From NCBI RefSeq assembly GCF_006016075.1, contig NZ_CP040093.1, forward strand, positions 1,054,001-1,118,000: DNA of 64,000 nucleotides. Direction: 5' to 3'. Of the stretch, positions 62,895 through 64,000 are shown piece by piece. The notes under the pieces are model-generated. The model was not told the DNA's origin and made no database searches. It saw only the letters and a program-made list of their open reading frames with translations. The first letter of the stretch is position 1; each line of letters opens with the position of its first letter. This stretch comes from Caloramator sp. E03 (GTDB lineage Bacteria; Bacillota; Clostridia; Clostridiales; Caloramatoraceae). Both the position numbers and the translations under genes were made by a program.

Positions 62895-64000
62895 GAAACT
62901 TCACTCCTTTTAACTCCAGCTGCATAAAGCATTATATTCTCTTCATTAGCTTCTTCTCTATTAAGTATCCCAGTTATCTCCCCATGATACATAACATATA
63001 TCCTATCACAAAGCTTAAGGATTTCAGGCACTTCAGAAGATAAAACTATTATTCCTTTCCCTTTTTCTGCAAGCTTCATAATAAGCTCATACATATCACT
63101 TTTGGCCCCAATATCCACACCTTGCGTTGGATTGTCAAGTATTATTATATCCGCATCTGCCTCAATCCATTTTGATAATACAACCTTTTGCTGGTTGCCT
63201 CCACTTAGATTAGTAATTGGCATATTAATATCCATTACTTTGATTTTTGTTTCTTCAATTCTTTCTTTACAGCTCTCAATTTCTTTTTTTGAATCAATAA
63301 TAAATCCTTTTACAAACTTTTCAAGAGAACTTATTGTGATATTTTCTACTACATTCATATCTTTGATAATAGCATTTTCTTTTCGATTTTTAGGGAGCAA
63401 TGCTATTCCTGATTTAAGTGCTTTATTGGGATGATTTATTTTACAAACATTATTTTTTATTAAAATTTCTCCCGTATTTAATTTTAAATATCCAAATATA
63501 CTCTGAAAAAGTTCAGATCTTCCATCTCCCGATAGCCCTGTAAATCCTAATATTTCCCCTTTATGCAATTTAAAATTTATATTTTTGAAATATTTACTAT
63601 TAAGACTTTTTACCTCAAGAACTACATCCCCTATTTCTCTTTTTCTATAGTATTCCAAAGTAGCTATGCTTTTGCCAACCATTAATCTAGTTAATTGTTG
63701 CTCATCTGTATCCTGTATATTTCCTGTACCAGTAACCACTCCATCTCTTAATACTGTATAACTATCACAAATTCTCATAACTTCCTTTAACTTGTGAGAA
63801 ATAAATATAATACTTACACCAGATTGCTTTAATCCTTTCATAAGTTTAAAGAGATTTTCTATTTCGTGGTCAGAAAGTGAAGTAGTTGGTTCGTCCATTA
63901 TTATTATTTTTGAATCCTGAAGCAATGCCCTTGCTATTTCAACTATTTGCTTAAAAGACACATCAAGCTCTCCAACATTTGTTTTAGGATCGATATTAAT
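62891..64000 (-). CDS. sugar ABC transporter ATP-binding protein (RbsA-like), C-terminal part
   Basis: Partial: the frame runs off the right edge, and the GTG at 63961 is internal. NBD1 from its signature onward (VGELDVSFKQIVEIARAL, Walker [14 protein letters not shown], switch ISHKLKEV) and all of NBD2 ([45 protein letters not shown]). The NBD2 Walker B has Asn in place of Glu, a variant seen in this family, where NBD2 is often weak. NBD1 looks catalytically complete as far as visible. The binding-protein gene is expected upstream, outside the window. Confidence 0.95.
   Translation of the reverse strand: MNIDPKTNVGELDVSFKQIVEIARALLQDSKIIIMDEPTTSLSDHEIENLFKLMKGLKQSGVSIIFISHKLKEVMRICDSYTVLRDGVVTGTGNIQDTDEQQLTRLMVGKSIATLEYYRKREIGDVVLEVKSLNSKYFKNINFKLHKGEILGFTGLSGDGRSELFQSIFGYLKLNTGEILIKNNVCKINHPNKALKSGIALLPKNRKENAIIKDMNVVENITISSLEKFVKGFIIDSKKEIESCKERIEETKIKVMDINMPITNLSGGNQQKVVLSKWIEADADIIILDNPTQGVDIGAKSDMYELIMKLAEKGKGIIVLSSEVPEILKLCDRIYVMYHGEITGILNREEANEENIMLYAAGVKRSEVS

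Overview
The window is AT-rich, roughly 30% GC by eye. It carries a Firmicutes/Clostridia gene set: GGAGG-type ribosome binding sites, SigI/RsgI, a LytS/YesN-type two-component system, NadABC with a short NadB, a PanG-like DUF2520 protein in a pan operon, a c-di-GMP-I riboswitch and many short intergenic repeats. It is most likely a chromosomal segment of an anaerobic Clostridiaceae-type bacterium. The genus cannot be fixed from sequence alone. I see no rRNA, tRNA, CRISPR array, transposase or phage gene.

Layout. (1) 1-4456, minus: a sugar-sensing locus with a YesN-type response regulator broken by a one-base homopolymer slip, a LytS/YesM kinase without an extracellular domain, an RbsA-like ABC ATPase that has lost most catalytic motifs, and the start of a sugar-binding lipoprotein. 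(2) 4486-10396, minus: a UbiD-family decarboxylase and carAB. (3) 10780-13067: a quinone/redox stress group (ABM monooxygenase, flavodoxin-fold reductase, nitroreductase) with a divergent HxlR/DUF24 regulator. (4) 13167-19021, minus: a complete ribose operon rbsK-D-A-C-B-R with a clear promoter and LacI-type operator. (5) 19250-30944, minus: a chemosensory block (membrane MCP, GGDEF-EAL protein, c-di-GMP-I riboswitch, cheY, cheW, cheA, a giant soluble MCP with two arrays of 56-residue repeats, cheR, cheB, cheX). (6) 31344-33615, minus: a THUMP-type RNA methyltransferase and a CapA-family gene with an A10 frameshift. (7) 34082-39584, plus: a membrane MCP followed by both aconitase-X subunits and an old-yellow-enzyme/NAD(P)H oxidoreductase. 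(8) 40261-42729: a secreted DUF5667-type protein divergent from sigI-rsgI, with two mirror-image SigI-like promoters. (9) 43054-46366: a D,D-carboxypeptidase, a GlcNAc-type PTS IICB and its TIM-barrel partner. (10) 46705-49712, plus: nadABC. (11) 49990-55571: polysaccharide/glycan genes (CgeB-like glycosyltransferase, heparinase II/III-like protein, GT4). (12) 56347-59442, minus: panG-like, panB, panC, panD. (13) 59883-64000, minus: a second RbsA/RbsC-type sugar transporter with a sugar isomerase/epimerase and a Gfo/Idh dehydrogenase, running off the right edge.

Intergenic regions hold at least three repeat families: a ~230-bp element in four copies, all in the same orientation; a short GGTGCC-T/A-GGCACC palindrome in eight places; and a GTCACTTG...CTGGGTGGCACTT element. 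One palindrome copy is split by a 119-bp MITE-like insertion with a 5-bp target duplication. The observations I rate highest are the giant hairpin chemoreceptor in a riboswitch-led operon, the mirrored SigI promoters, the degenerate ABC protein beside a sensor kinase, and two genes interrupted at homopolymer tracts.
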